From assembly GCA_002419465.1 (NCBI GenBank), contig DIGE01000008.1, positions 44,351 through 108,350 on the forward strand: a DNA stretch of 64,000 bases, in the 5' to 3' direction. This DNA is from Geobacter sp. UBA5730. GTDB lineage: Bacteria; Desulfobacterota; Desulfuromonadia; Geobacterales; Pseudopelobacteraceae. The position numbers were made by a program, and so were the translations under genes. Under the pieces are notes generated by a model. That model was not told the DNA's origin, searched no databases, and saw only the letters and a list, made by a program, of their open reading frames with translations. Position 1 is the first letter of the stretch. Every line of letters starts with the position of its first letter. Of this stretch, positions 1 to 9,291 are shown piece by piece.

Positions 1-6
1 TGCAAA

Positions 7-1050
7 TCAGATCATGCATGGTGCGGCCTCCGTGACACGTTGCTCAACTGCGGAAAAGGGCAGGGCGCCATCGTAGCCGGGAACCGGGATGCCGTCCACA
101 CCTTTCACAATCTGCAACTCGGGGATCAGCGCTTTAAGTTTCTGGAGGCGCTTGTGCAGATCGCGCTCCGGCGTTAAGCGGGAAAGGTCGGCCAGTTCAA
201 TGGAGGTGTGCAGGCAGCGCCATCCCTGTTCTGCAGACTGCCGATACTGACGGTGATGCAGAAAGAGGGTAAAGCTGTCTCCCCGTCGGGCAGCCGGCAG
301 GATCGTCGTCAATGCGCTGGACAGGTGCTCGGTCTCGGTCGTTTTGGGGAAGTAGACGGCGTGGTGCCGGGGATTGCCCCAGCGCGCCCGGAAGGTCTCC
401 CGTGAGTAGCGTTCCCGTTCGGCCCGTCGTTCCTCTGAACCAAAGACCAGGGCTTGACCGCTCTGCAGCAGTGCCCCCGGCGCAAAGTAGGTGCGATAGT
501 TGTGGGCAGTGGCCCGTTGCTGGTAGTCCTGCAGACACCAGCGGGCACCGTCCAGTTCCTCGTCAAAGGTACCGATCTCGTCGCGCATGGCACGGGAAAG
601 CATTAAGCCGGCAAAAGATATCTGACAGGTTTCCAATCGGCTGCAACTGGCCACGGACGCCCCTTTCGGCAGCAGGGTTTCGGAGCTGCAGCGCGGGGTG
701 ATGATACCGGCCCGTTCGTTGCCGGCGACGTTCAGCAGGCTGTTGAGCCAGCCGTCGGTGACCATGCCGTTGGGGCGAACCAGCATGGCCCAATCGGCAT
801 CGGATCGGATCAGGCTGCGGTTCAGGGCCGGTACAAAGCCGATGTTGCGCTCCATGGTCAGATAGAGTACCCGGTTGCCCAGAGGATCACAGAACTCCTC
901 CAACAACAGTTCGGTGTCCCGGTCGCAGCCATTGTTAACGATGACCAGCCGCGCGGTGTCGGTGGTGTTCAGGATCGATAACAGGCAGGCCCGGGTCTCA
1001 AAGGGCTGGTTCCAGACCGGTACGATAATATCAACAGTGGGAGTGATCAT
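7..1050 (-). CDS. Glycosyltransferase family 2-like protein
   Basis: The 347-residue product opens with a GT-A fold signature: a beta-strand VDIIVPVWNQ at residues 6-15, followed by CLLSILNT and VIVNNGCDRDT, as in family 2 glycosyltransferases that move sugars from nucleotide donors. The segment ERNIGFVPALNRSL (about 68-81) matches the conserved 'N-G-F-x-x-a-x-N' stretch. The place of the metal-binding DxD reads VRPNGM, so the usual acidic residues are missing; it may be metal-independent, use another residue, or be inactive. The C-terminal 150 residues are not recognised. No signal peptide or membrane segment is seen. It lies 78 bases downstream of mreB on the same strand, in the position mreC often takes. 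Family assignment is good; substrate is unknown. Confidence 0.7.
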   Translation of the reverse strand: MITPTVDIIVPVWNQPFETRACLLSILNTTDTARLVIVNNGCDRDTELLLEEFCDPLGNRVLYLTMERNIGFVPALNRSLIRSDADWAMLVRPNGMVTDGWLNSLLNVAGNERAGIITPRCSSETLLPKGASVASCSRLETCQISFAGLMLSRAMRDEIGTFDEELDGARWCLQDYQQRATAHNYRTYFAPGALLQSGQALVFGSEERRAERERYSRETFRARWGNPRHHAVYFPKTTETEHLSSALTTILPAARRGDSFTLFLHHRQYRQSAEQGWRCLHTSIELADLSRLTPERDLHKRLQKLKALIPELQIVKGVDGIPVPGYDGALPFSAVEQRVTEAAPCMI

Positions 1051-1076
1051 AGATATCTAGCTGTCGTGTAACAGCA

Positions 1077-1100
1077 AGGGTGGGCAGTGTTGTCCACCCT
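1077..1100 (-). terminator. Hairpin between mreB and the glycosyltransferase gene
   Basis: A 7-bp perfect stem (AGGGTGG / CCACCCT) with a 10-base loop sits just after the mreB stop codon. No U-run follows on the minus strand, so it may only partly stop transcription or stabilise the mreB mRNA end. Confidence 0.3.
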
Positions 1101-1128
1101 GTGTGCAGGTCATCAAAGGCAAAAAAGG

Positions 1129-2172
<1,044 letters not shown>

Positions 2173-2277
2173 CGGATCATTCCTTTCGTTGCAAAATGGA
2201 CCTGGTACGCTAGCAGAAGGTGGCTGTGAATGCAAGGGGTAAAACAGGGCTGCAAACGGCGTATCTAGTCTCTTTCC

Positions 2278-2306
2278 TTGACTTTACCGGATCAGGCCAG
2301 TATTTT
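2278..2306 (+). promoter_or_regulatory. Candidate sigma-70 promoter of ileS
   Basis: TTGACT (2278-2283), 17-base spacer, TATTTT (2301-2306). It would start transcription about 28 bases before the ileS start codon. No T-box-like leader fits in this short space, so ileS is unlikely to be T-box controlled. Confidence 0.5.
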
Positions 2307-2340
2307 ATTTCAATTTTCAAACTGCTTGGAGCGCTGCGCT

Positions 2341-5115
2341 ATGGATTACAAAGATACCCTGAACCTTCCCCAGACCGATTTTCCGATGAAGGGCAACCTG
2401 CCCCAGCGTGAGCCCGAGTTGTTGACTAAATGGGATCAGGACGGCCTGTACGCTGCCCTTGAGGAGCAGGGCAAGAATCGTCCGCTCTACCTGCTGCATG
2501 ACGGCCCGCCCTATGCCAATGGCCATATTCACATCGGCCACGCCCTGAACAAGACCTTGAAGGATATTGTCCTGAAGGTGAAGCGGATGGAGGGGTTTCA
2601 TGCCCCCTATGTGCCGGGCTGGGACTGTCACGGTCTGCCGATCGAGCTGCAGGTGGAAAAGAACCTGGGCTCGAAAAAGCATCAGATGACCAAGGCCGAG
2701 ATGCGCAAGGAGTGCCGGATCTATGCCCAGAAGTTCATCGATATCCAGCGTGAGGAGTTCAAGCGGCTGGGGGTGCTGGGTGACTGGGGAAACCCTTATC
2801 TGACCATGAACTATGAGTACGAGGGGCTGACGGCGGCCGAGTTGGCCCGCTTCGCCAAAAACGGCGGCCTGTACCGCGGCAAGAAACCGGTGCACTGGTG
2901 TTCTTCCTGCGTGACCGCCCTGGCTGAGGCTGAGGTTGAATACGCTGACCACACCTCCCATTCGGTGTTTGTGAAGTTCGCCCTGGCTGATGATCTCTCG
3001 GCAGCGATTCCGGCCTTAGCGGGCAAACAGGCCTATGTGGTGATCTGGACCACCACCCCCTGGACCCTGCCAGCCAACCTGGCCATCGCCATGCATCCCG
3101 AATTTGCGTATGTGGCACTGGAGACCGAGCAGGGGCTGCTGATTGTGGCTGAGGGGTTGAAGGATGGGTTCCTGTCCGCCAACGGGCTGACCGGTACCGT
3201 GGCTGCTACTTTTTCGGCCACCCTGCTGGAACGCAAACGCTGCAAGCATCCCTTTTATGATCGCGATTCAATCATCCTGCTGGGTGAGCATGTCACCCTG
3301 GAGGCCGGCACCGGCTGTGTCCACACCGCCCCCGGCCATGGCCAGGAGGACTATGAGCTGGCCCTGAAGGAAGGGTTGGATATCTACAACCCGGTGGATA
3401 ATTATGGCCGTTACCTGAAGAGCCTGGAGTTCTTCGGCGGGATGACCGTGCAGGAAGGCAACACCGCCGTGATCGAGAAGTTGATCGAGCTGGGTGCCCT
3501 GGTCGGCCAGAGCAAAATCAGCCACTCGTACCCCCATTGCTGGCGCTGTAAGAAGCCGATCATCTTCCGGGCCACCGAGCAGTGGTTCATCAGTATGCAG
3601 GCCAACGACCTGCGCGCCAGATCGCTGGAGGCGATCGGTCAGGTGCAGTGGATTCCCAAGTGGGGCCGCGAACGGATCTACGGTATGATCGAGAATCGCC
3701 CGGACTGGTGCATCTCGCGGCAACGTACCTGGGGGGTGCCGATTACGGCATTTTCCTGCAAGGAGTGCGGTGAATATCTGGTGGACGGCACGGTGATGGA
3801 TCATGTGGCTGAACTGTTCAAACAGCACAGCTCCGACATCTGGTTCGAGTGGGATGCGGCGCAACTGCTGCCGGCCGGTACCACCTGTTCCGCCTGCGGC
3901 AAGGCCGATTTTGAGAAGGAGATGGACATCCTGGATGTCTGGTTCGACTCCGGGGTCTCCCATGCCGCCGTGCTGGAGCCGAACCCCACGCTGACCAGCC
4001 CGGCTGACCTGTATCTGGAGGGCAGTGACCAGCACCGGGGCTGGTTCCACTCATCACTGTTGGAAAGTGTGGGGACTCGCGGCCGTGCCCCGTATAAAAG
4101 TGTGCTGACTCACGGCTTTGTGCTGGACGGCCAGGGCCGCAAGATGAGCAAGTCCATGGGCAATGTGGTGGCGCCTGAGGATGTGATCAAGAAGCTGGGC
4201 GCCGACATCCTGCGGCTGTGGTGTGCGGCCCAGGACTATCGTAACGACAATCGCATCTCGCAAGATATTCTCAACCGGGTGGCCGAGGCCTACCGTCGCA
4301 TCCGTAACACCTGCCGGTATATCCTGGGCAACATTCACGACTTTAACCCGGCAACGGAGAGCGTACCGTACGGCCAGTTGCCGGAACTGGACCGTTGGGC
4401 GCTCCATCAGCTGGAACTGTTGAAAGAACGGGTGTTGAAGGCGTATCAGGAGCTTGAGTTCCATGTGATCTATCAGGATATCAACGCCTTCTGTGCCGTT
4501 GAGATGAGCGCCTTCTATCTGGATATTCTGAAAGACCGGCTTTACACCAGCAAGGTGGACTCGCATGACCGCTGGTCTGCCCAGACAGTGATGTATCAGA
4601 TCTTGGACAACCTGTTACGGCTGCTGGCGCCGGTGCTGTCCTTTACCGCCGACGAGGCCTGGGCTTATCTGCCGGGAGAACATGAGGCCAGTGTTCATCT
4701 GGCAGCCTTCCCGGCCCTGAACGCTGCGGTGAAGGATGATGGGCTGGTGGAGCGCTGGGGGCGGATCATGAAGATTCGCGCCGAGGTGTTGAAGGTGCTG
4801 GAGCAGTCCAGGACTGCCAAGACGATTGGTCTGTCATTGGATGCAGCCGTCACGCTGGCGGCCACCGGCGAGCTGCGCGAGTTTCTGGAGGGCTACCGCA
4901 ACGAGCTGGCAACCATCCTGATTGTCTCGCAGGTGCACCTTGTGGATGCCATTGAAGGCGAGTGCCAGGCGGCCGAAGGGGTGGAAGGGTTGCAGATTGC
5001 GGTGCATGCCGCCTCTGGTGAAAAATGCGAACGTTGCTGGCATTACAGTGAGCAGTTGGGGCAGCATGCGGCGCACCCGACCATCTGCCCGAGTTGCCTT
5101 GAGGCGCTGAGCTAG
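2341..5115 (+). CDS. ileS: Isoleucyl-tRNA synthetase
   Basis: Charges tRNA-Ile with isoleucine in the cytoplasm and edits mischarged valine. The 924-residue protein carries the class I signatures HIGH (residues 64-67) and KMSKS (601-605). The CP1 editing insertion is present, with TTTPWTLPANLA typical of the editing domain. A C-terminal zinc finger starts with CERC (896-899) and ends CPSC, so this is the zinc-containing bacterial type. The start at 2341 has GGAG 9 bases upstream; an in-frame ATG further up would lie inside the promoter region. lspA begins 2 bases after its stop, so the two are co-transcribed, a common bacterial arrangement. Confidence 0.98.
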   Translation: MDYKDTLNLPQTDFPMKGNLPQREPELLTKWDQDGLYAALEEQGKNRPLYLLHDGPPYANGHIHIGHALNKTLKDIVLKVKRMEGFHAPYVPGWDCHGLPIELQVEKNLGSKKHQMTKAEMRKECRIYAQKFIDIQREEFKRLGVLGDWGNPYLTMNYEYEGLTAAELARFAKNGGLYRGKKPVHWCSSCVTALAEAEVEYADHTSHSVFVKFALADDLSAAIPALAGKQAYVVIWTTTPWTLPANLAIAMHPEFAYVALETEQGLLIVAEGLKDGFLSANGLTGTVAATFSATLLERKRCKHPFYDRDSIILLGEHVTLEAGTGCVHTAPGHGQEDYELALKEGLDIYNPVDNYGRYLKSLEFFGGMTVQEGNTAVIEKLIELGALVGQSKISHSYPHCWRCKKPIIFRATEQWFISMQANDLRARSLEAIGQVQWIPKWGRERIYGMIENRPDWCISRQRTWGVPITAFSCKECGEYLVDGTVMDHVAELFKQHSSDIWFEWDAAQLLPAGTTCSACGKADFEKEMDILDVWFDSGVSHAAVLEPNPTLTSPADLYLEGSDQHRGWFHSSLLESVGTRGRAPYKSVLTHGFVLDGQGRKMSKSMGNVVAPEDVIKKLGADILRLWCAAQDYRNDNRISQDILNRVAEAYRRIRNTCRYILGNIHDFNPATESVPYGQLPELDRWALHQLELLKERVLKAYQELEFHVIYQDINAFCAVEMSAFYLDILKDRLYTSKVDSHDRWSAQTVMYQILDNLLRLLAPVLSFTADEAWAYLPGEHEASVHLAAFPALNAAVKDDGLVERWGRIMKIRAEVLKVLEQSRTAKTIGLSLDAAVTLAATGELREFLEGYRNELATILIVSQVHLVDAIEGECQAAEGVEGLQIAVHAASGEKCERCWHYSEQLGQHAAHPTICPSCLEALS

Positions 5116-5117
5116 CC

Positions 5118-5606
5118 ATGGGACGCTGGCTGCGCTTTTCGCTGATTGTGCTGGCAGGGCTGCTGGTGGATCAGGTCACCAAGCTGTACATCCACGGCAG
5201 CATGAGCCTGCACCAGTCAATTCCGGTGCTGGAGGGCCTGTTTAATATCACCTATCTGCGTAACAAGGGAGCGGCTTTCAGTTTCCTTTCCCAGGTTTCG
5301 TGGAGGATTCCGTTCTTTAGCGCGGTGACCCTGGTGGCGGCAGTCGTCATTCTGGTGGCGCTGCGTAGGTTGCGGGAGGACCAGCGTCTGGCTCAAACTG
5401 CCCTGGCCATGATTTTTTCAGGCGCGGTGGGCAATCTGATCGATCGGGTGCGGTTGGGTGAGGTGATCGATTTTCTGGATGTCTATTGGAGGAATCATCA
5501 TTGGCCTGCCTTCAACGTGGCCGATTCATTGATCTGCGTTGGCGTGGCGTTGGTGGCACTGGATATGCTGCGTGAGGAACGCCAGCAGGCCCGTGGGAGA
5601 GCTTAA
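5118..5606 (+). CDS. lspA: Lipoprotein signal peptidase (signal peptidase II)
   Basis: Membrane aspartic protease that removes the signal peptide from prolipoproteins after diacylglyceryl transfer. The 162-residue protein has four predicted membrane helices and the family blocks NKGAAFSFL, GNLIDRVR and FNVADS; the last two contain the two catalytic aspartates. It starts 2 bases after the ileS stop and probably depends on that transcript. Length and motifs are standard for the family. Confidence 0.97.
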   Translation: MGRWLRFSLIVLAGLLVDQVTKLYIHGSMSLHQSIPVLEGLFNITYLRNKGAAFSFLSQVSWRIPFFSAVTLVAAVVILVALRRLREDQRLAQTALAMIFSGAVGNLIDRVRLGEVIDFLDVYWRNHHWPAFNVADSLICVGVALVALDMLREERQQARGRA

Positions 5607-5710
5607 GCTGCATTGCCGATGCTGGAAATACCGCCGACTCTGTGGTAGTATTTTTTTAGAAGCGTTTGGTTGGTGTTGCAGGCTCGGATGGGCGGTCGAA
5701 GGAGGGGGTT

Positions 5711-5926
5711 ATGCCGGTTATTGTGGAAGCATTCCTGGTTTCGATCGCAATGATCATCGGTTTTTTTGCGATCTTTGCGCTGATTTTTCTGGTGGCCCTG
5801 ATGTTGCTGCCGATGGAAAAATCACTTTCCAAGGTGGTCTGGGAACTGAGCTCGCCACCGCGGCGAACTCCTCCTGCTCAGGAACAGGGTCCTGGCTTCA
5901 AAGGTTTCAGTCAGAAACACCGCTGA
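5711..5926 (+). CDS. Small single-span membrane protein
   Basis: 71 residues starting MPVIVEAFLV, with one strongly hydrophobic helix at about residues 5-34 and a short basic, proline-rich C-terminal tail. A strong ribosome binding site (GGAGGGGG) lies 3-10 bases before the ATG, the best support that it is translated; an earlier in-frame ATG at 5666 lacks one. It follows lspA by 104 bases and is closed by a strong terminator. I do not recognise a family and assign no function; the tail is probably cytoplasmic by the positive-inside rule. Confidence 0.6.
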   Translation: MPVIVEAFLVSIAMIIGFFAIFALIFLVALMLLPMEKSLSKVVWELSSPPRRTPPAQEQGPGFKGFSQKHR

Positions 5927-5953
5927 GCCAAGCAGGGGCTTCTCGATTTTAGC

Positions 5954-5988
5954 AAACGGGGGTGCCGGAGACGGCATCCCCGTTTTTT
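5954..5988. terminator. Rho-independent terminator between convergent genes
   Basis: Fourteen paired bases (AAACGGGGGTGCCG with CGGCATCCCCGTTT, one G-T wobble), loop GAGA, and a run of six T on the plus strand. It ends the ileS-lspA transcript. The T-run reaches into the stop codon of the convergent gene at 5987. Confidence 0.85.
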
Positions 5989-6394
5989 ATAGATCGCCGG
6001 TAATCCGTTGCAGTTCATATAGTTTGGGATTGACTGACTGAACACAGCCGATGATCTCCCGCAGGGTCGGTTCATCAATGCCGGTCTCCTCGTCGATCCC
6101 TTGGAAAAACGGGTACCCCTTCGGCAATGTGCTCAAGCCACCATCCCTGAACAGCAGCACATCCACCAGGTCGTTGACCCGGCCGCTGGCCTCCCAGGGG
6201 TCGCGGTAGTTGAACTGGCGGGCCACAACATGCAAAGTCATGCCGTTGGGAAAGATCCCTTTTGCTTCAAAGGAAAATTCACGCGGCGCGCTGTAATGCT
6301 CGGAACGGCCTGAACGAGCCATCACCTCGGCGCCGGCGGTTTCCAGCAGTTCACGGACCGAATCAGCAGTCATCGGTTGTAAAGGTGTGTCCAT
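5987..6394 (-). CDS. Conserved-looking hypothetical protein
   Basis: 135 residues from MDTPLQPMTA. The start is chosen because GAGAGG lies 6 bases before it; the frame stays open 30 bases further upstream. The sequence is soluble, with no signal peptide or membrane helix, and has an acidic, Asp/Glu-rich C-terminal half (GIDEETGIDEPTLREIIG). I recognise no catalytic motif and give no function. It is divergent from the MutY-like gene, and the two 5' ends nearly touch or overlap, so one start may be set too far upstream. Confidence 0.65.
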   Translation of the reverse strand: MDTPLQPMTADSVRELLETAGAEVMARSGRSEHYSAPREFSFEAKGIFPNGMTLHVVARQFNYRDPWEASGRVNDLVDVLLFRDGGLSTLPKGYPFFQGIDEETGIDEPTLREIIGCVQSVNPKLYELQRITGDL

Positions 6395-7352
6395 GGTAAC
6401 CTCTCGAATGACAAAATCCTGCACAGCCTACCCGAAAGAGGCCTCTGACCGCAAGGGGGGAACAACGGCCTGGCCGAGCGGGCGGGACACCGCGGCCGAG
6501 AAGGCCCTGAAGGCCCACTACGTGCAGGCAGGCTTGTCTGAGGACCTGGTGGATGAATTCCGGCAGCTGGTTTATGGCTATGCTCATGAGCATCGGCGCA
6601 ACCTGCCCTGGCGGCAGACCGTTGGTTCCTGGCCGGTGCTGGTGTCGGAGGTGATGCTGCAGCAGACCCAGGTGGAGCGGGTGGTCCCCAGGTTCATTGC
6701 ATTCATGGTGCAGTTTCCCTGCCCGGCGTCCCTGGCTGCCGCTTCGTTGTCTGTGCTGCTGGAGTCCTGGCAGGGGCTGGGTTATAATCGGCGGGCCCTC
6801 AACCTGCAGCGTGCGGCACAACAGGTGGTGACGCAGTGGGGCGGCAGACTCTCGGACGATCCTCTGGAGCTGCGGCAACTACCCGGCATCGGACCGTACA
6901 CCGCCGGCGCCATTGCCGCCTTTGCCTTCAACCAGCCGGCCGTCTTTCTGGAAACCAACATCCGCGCCGTGCTGCTGCATCTCTTTTTTGCCGGTCAGCA
7001 AGGTGTCACCGACACACAACTGCTACCGTTCGTCACAGCTGTGCTGGATCAGGCCAACCCTCGCAGTTGGTACAACGCCCTGATGGATTACGGCAGTGAC
7101 CTGAAACGACGCTTCCCCAACCCCAGCCGCCGTAGTCTTCATCATACGGTACAGGGCAGATTCGAGGGCTCGGACCGCCAGATTCGAGGTGCGCTGTTGC
7201 GGCTATTGCTGGAGGTTGACGGCATGACCGCTGCTGTTCTGCAGTTGAAACTGGCGGTTGACGGTGATCGTCTGCAACGGATTCTGGATGGGATGCTGCA
7301 GGAAGGATTCGTGGTAAAACGCGGCCGGCGTTACCTCATACCGTCAATCTGA
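6393..7352 (+). CDS. MutY-like adenine glycosylase without Fe-S cluster
   Basis: HhH-GPD superfamily DNA glycosylase resembling MutY, which removes adenine paired with 8-oxoguanine. Seen: SEVMLQQTQV, holding the catalytic-acid glutamate of the MutY family, and the helix-hairpin-helix LPGIGPYTAGAIAAFAF. Unlike MutY, the region after the catalytic core (DYGSDLKRRFPNPSRR) has none of the four cysteines that hold the 4Fe-4S cluster, and the position of the catalytic aspartate reads LETNIR, with Glu. The C-terminal NUDIX-like 8-oxoG recognition domain is absent and is replaced by about 70 residues resembling a winged helix. The start is uncertain: AAAGG precedes the ATG at 6393, but GTG at 6522 fits homology as well. 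Its 3' end overlaps the convergent gene by 17 bases. Confidence 0.75.
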   Translation: MVTSRMTKSCTAYPKEASDRKGGTTAWPSGRDTAAEKALKAHYVQAGLSEDLVDEFRQLVYGYAHEHRRNLPWRQTVGSWPVLVSEVMLQQTQVERVVPRFIAFMVQFPCPASLAAASLSVLLESWQGLGYNRRALNLQRAAQQVVTQWGGRLSDDPLELRQLPGIGPYTAGAIAAFAFNQPAVFLETNIRAVLLHLFFAGQQGVTDTQLLPFVTAVLDQANPRSWYNALMDYGSDLKRRFPNPSRRSLHHTVQGRFEGSDRQIRGALLRLLLEVDGMTAAVLQLKLAVDGDRLQRILDGMLQEGFVVKRGRRYLIPSI

Positions 7353-8508
7353 GCTCCACACCCCAGGGAACCGGCCGTTCACCTTCCCGGGTCAACACCC
7401 ACAGGGTAGGAAACTCCATCTGTTCCGGCACCGGACCGATACCGTCGGTCAGGTAGATCACGGCCGCCGGCCGGGGGTGCAGGGCTTTGGCATATTCAAA
7501 CACGGGGCGCAGGTCGGTGAAACCGCCCCCGTCATACCGCCGGGCGACCATTGGACTGCTGTTAAAGGCCTCTATCCGCTGAATCCGGCTGTTGGCATAG
7601 AGCACGGTCAGTTGGCACTCCCTCCCCCGGGCCAGGTTGACCAGCTCAACCCCGAAGGCCTCCCGCAGCTCCACGCAGTTGGTGGAATCGCTGACATCCA
7701 CCCCCACCAGCAGGTTGAGCCTGCGGCGCTTGCGGACACCGGGAGTCATATGTTCAAAACGGCGGTGCTCCCGCATCCAGGTGGTGCTGCGGCCGGTTCG
7801 GCCGGCAGTGGCCACAAACTGCCGCAGAATTTGTTTCCAGGGGATCGGTGCCGGTTGCAGCAGGCTGCTGACCACCTCTCGGATATCAGCCGGCGTCTCG
7901 CCAGCGCTGCCCTGCAAGGCATCCCGCACCAGACTGCGCACCATCTCTTCCGCCAGGGTCAGCGGCGTACCATCGGCCTCTTGCCAGGCCTCGTGGCTGT
8001 CAACAGTCTCAGCCTCCCGCAAGGCCTCACCTTGTCCGGCTCCGGCCGCTCCCCTGCTATCCTGTTGCGCTGATCCGAAACCACTGCCCTCAACGTTGCC
8101 GGTGTCAAAGGGGGGCACGATCAGGTCGTAATATTCCTCTGCCGCAAGGCCTTGCGGCATCTGGTATGCCACCGGGTTCAGGGCGCCTGGGGGTAGCTGC
8201 GTGATGCCGGGATTAATGGCAAGATCGCAGGCCACATCCCAATCGTGGGGGTTGCGCTCTCGCCGTCGCAAGGGATGCAGATGCAGCAGGTGCTTGAGCA
8301 GGTGTTCCAGCAGGGCTTCCTGCTGGCTGGGAAGCAGGGTGGTGAAGGCTTCGGCTGCTATGGCCAGTACCGGTATGCCATCGCGGATGGTGATACCGGC
8401 AGCCTGGTTGGCGCCGTGCAGCTGCTCGCGGCGTAGATTGAGTAGCAGGTGGCCGTAGAAAGGGCGGGCCTTCAGCAGGCGGACAATGGCGTTTTCCAGG
8501 GCGGTCAT
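7336..8508 (-). CDS. VWA-like / DUF2201 putative metallopeptidase family protein
   Basis: 390 residues with two parts. The N-terminal part matches the COG3864/DUF2201 putative metallopeptidase layout: a His-rich helix (EHLLKHLLHLHPLRR) followed by a DWDVACDLAINPG block. The C-terminal part is a von Willebrand A-like domain with the MIDAS-type motif DVSDS and the GGGFTD and YLTDG blocks. The HExxH glutamate is not there (HLLKH), so proteolysis is doubtful. Such proteins usually sit beside a MoxR-type AAA ATPase and act with it as a chaperone-like pair; no ATPase gene is adjacent here. A low-complexity Gly/Ala/Glu linker joins the halves. No clear ribosome binding site is visible at the ATG. 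Confidence 0.75.
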   Translation of the reverse strand: MTALENAIVRLLKARPFYGHLLLNLRREQLHGANQAAGITIRDGIPVLAIAAEAFTTLLPSQQEALLEHLLKHLLHLHPLRRRERNPHDWDVACDLAINPGITQLPPGALNPVAYQMPQGLAAEEYYDLIVPPFDTGNVEGSGFGSAQQDSRGAAGAGQGEALREAETVDSHEAWQEADGTPLTLAEEMVRSLVRDALQGSAGETPADIREVVSSLLQPAPIPWKQILRQFVATAGRTGRSTTWMREHRRFEHMTPGVRKRRRLNLLVGVDVSDSTNCVELREAFGVELVNLARGRECQLTVLYANSRIQRIEAFNSSPMVARRYDGGGFTDLRPVFEYAKALHPRPAAVIYLTDGIGPVPEQMEFPTLWVLTREGERPVPWGVELRLTV

Positions 8509-8637
8509 TGCGGCAGGGTAACCAAAGACCAGGGGGATGTCAAAGTGTCAAAATCGGGTGGCACGCAGTCGGGAGTTGTGCTATAAAATTTTTATTTTAT
8601 CGAATATGCCGATGTTCGGCAACAGGAGGATGGTCAG

Positions 8638-9153
8638 ATGGCAGACGAGAACAAACCACAGGTGGTGCTTGAGACCAGCAAGGGGAACATCACCCTGGAA
8701 CTGAACAAGGAAAAGGCACCGATCACGGTGAAAAATTTCCTGAGTTACGTCAAGGATGGCTACTACGACGGGCTGATCTTTCATCGGGTGATCAAGGATT
8801 TCATGGTGCAGGGGGGCGGTCTGGATGTTGATATGCAGCCCAGAAAGACCAAGTTCGTCATCAAGAACGAGGCCCAGAATGGTCTGAAGAACCTGCGCGG
8901 CAGCGTGGCCATGGCCCGCACTGCCCTGGTGGATTCAGCCACCTCGCAGTTCTTCATCAATACCGTGGACAACGCCTTTCTGGATAATAAAGGCAAGCGT
9001 CAGGACGATTTCGGCTACTGTGTCTTCGGTCAGGTGATCGAGGGGATGGAGGTTGTGGACGAGATCCGTCAGGTCAAGACCGGCAACAAGAACGGTCATG
9101 GCGATGTGCCGCTGGAGCCGATCACTATTATCTCTGCCAAAATCATCGAATAA
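8638..9153 (+). CDS. Cyclophilin-type peptidyl-prolyl isomerase
   Basis: Catalyses cis/trans isomerisation of prolyl peptide bonds. The 171-residue protein has no signal peptide and should be cytoplasmic (PpiB-like). Cyclophilin core blocks are clear: FHRVIKDFMVQGG, carrying the catalytic Arg, then SVAMARTA, SQFFINT and FGQVIEGMEVVD. AGGAGG lies 9 bases before the ATG. Upstream is an AT-rich tract with TATAAA at 8582-8587, a likely -10 element, without a good -35. A strong terminator follows, so it is probably a single-gene transcript. Confidence 0.95.
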   Translation: MADENKPQVVLETSKGNITLELNKEKAPITVKNFLSYVKDGYYDGLIFHRVIKDFMVQGGGLDVDMQPRKTKFVIKNEAQNGLKNLRGSVAMARTALVDSATSQFFINTVDNAFLDNKGKRQDDFGYCVFGQVIEGMEVVDEIRQVKTGNKNGHGDVPLEPITIISAKIIE

Positions 9154-9178
9154 CCCAAGCCAATGATACAACACGCAA

Positions 9179-9209
9179 GGGCCGGAGCGTCATGCTCCGG
9201 CCCTTTTTT
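9179..9209 (+). terminator. Rho-independent terminator
   Basis: Perfect 10-bp GC-rich stem (GGGCCGGAGC / GCTCCGGCCC), 5-base loop and six T. It ends the cyclophilin gene. Confidence 0.92.
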
Positions 9210-9231
9210 GCGTATACGTGAAGCCTCTCCG

Positions 9232-9291
9232 CTAGAACCTGAACGAAACACCGCCCAGGATCATGGTCTGGTTCAGGCTGTTTTTCCCTGG
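9232..9291 (-). pseudogene. Possible C-terminal remnant of an outer-membrane beta-barrel gene
   Basis: Read on the minus strand, in a frame different from the DUF512 gene, the bases end in SLNQTMILGGVSFRF followed by a stop. Alternating hydrophobic residues and a terminal phenylalanine are the C-terminal beta-signal of outer-membrane barrels recognised by BamA. No matching upstream barrel sequence is present; the frame runs into the end of the DUF512 gene, so only about 20 codons remain. Interpretation as a deletion scar is inference from a short sequence. Confidence 0.3.

Noticed and set aside
3268..4050. Long antisense open frames within ileS and similar large genes
   Set aside because: They mirror codon bias of the true gene on the other strand, lack ribosome binding sites and recognisable domains.
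8555..8582. Sigma-54 promoter (TGGCACG) before the cyclophilin gene
   Set aside because: The GC element is missing at the required spacing; a TATAAA -10 explains the region better.
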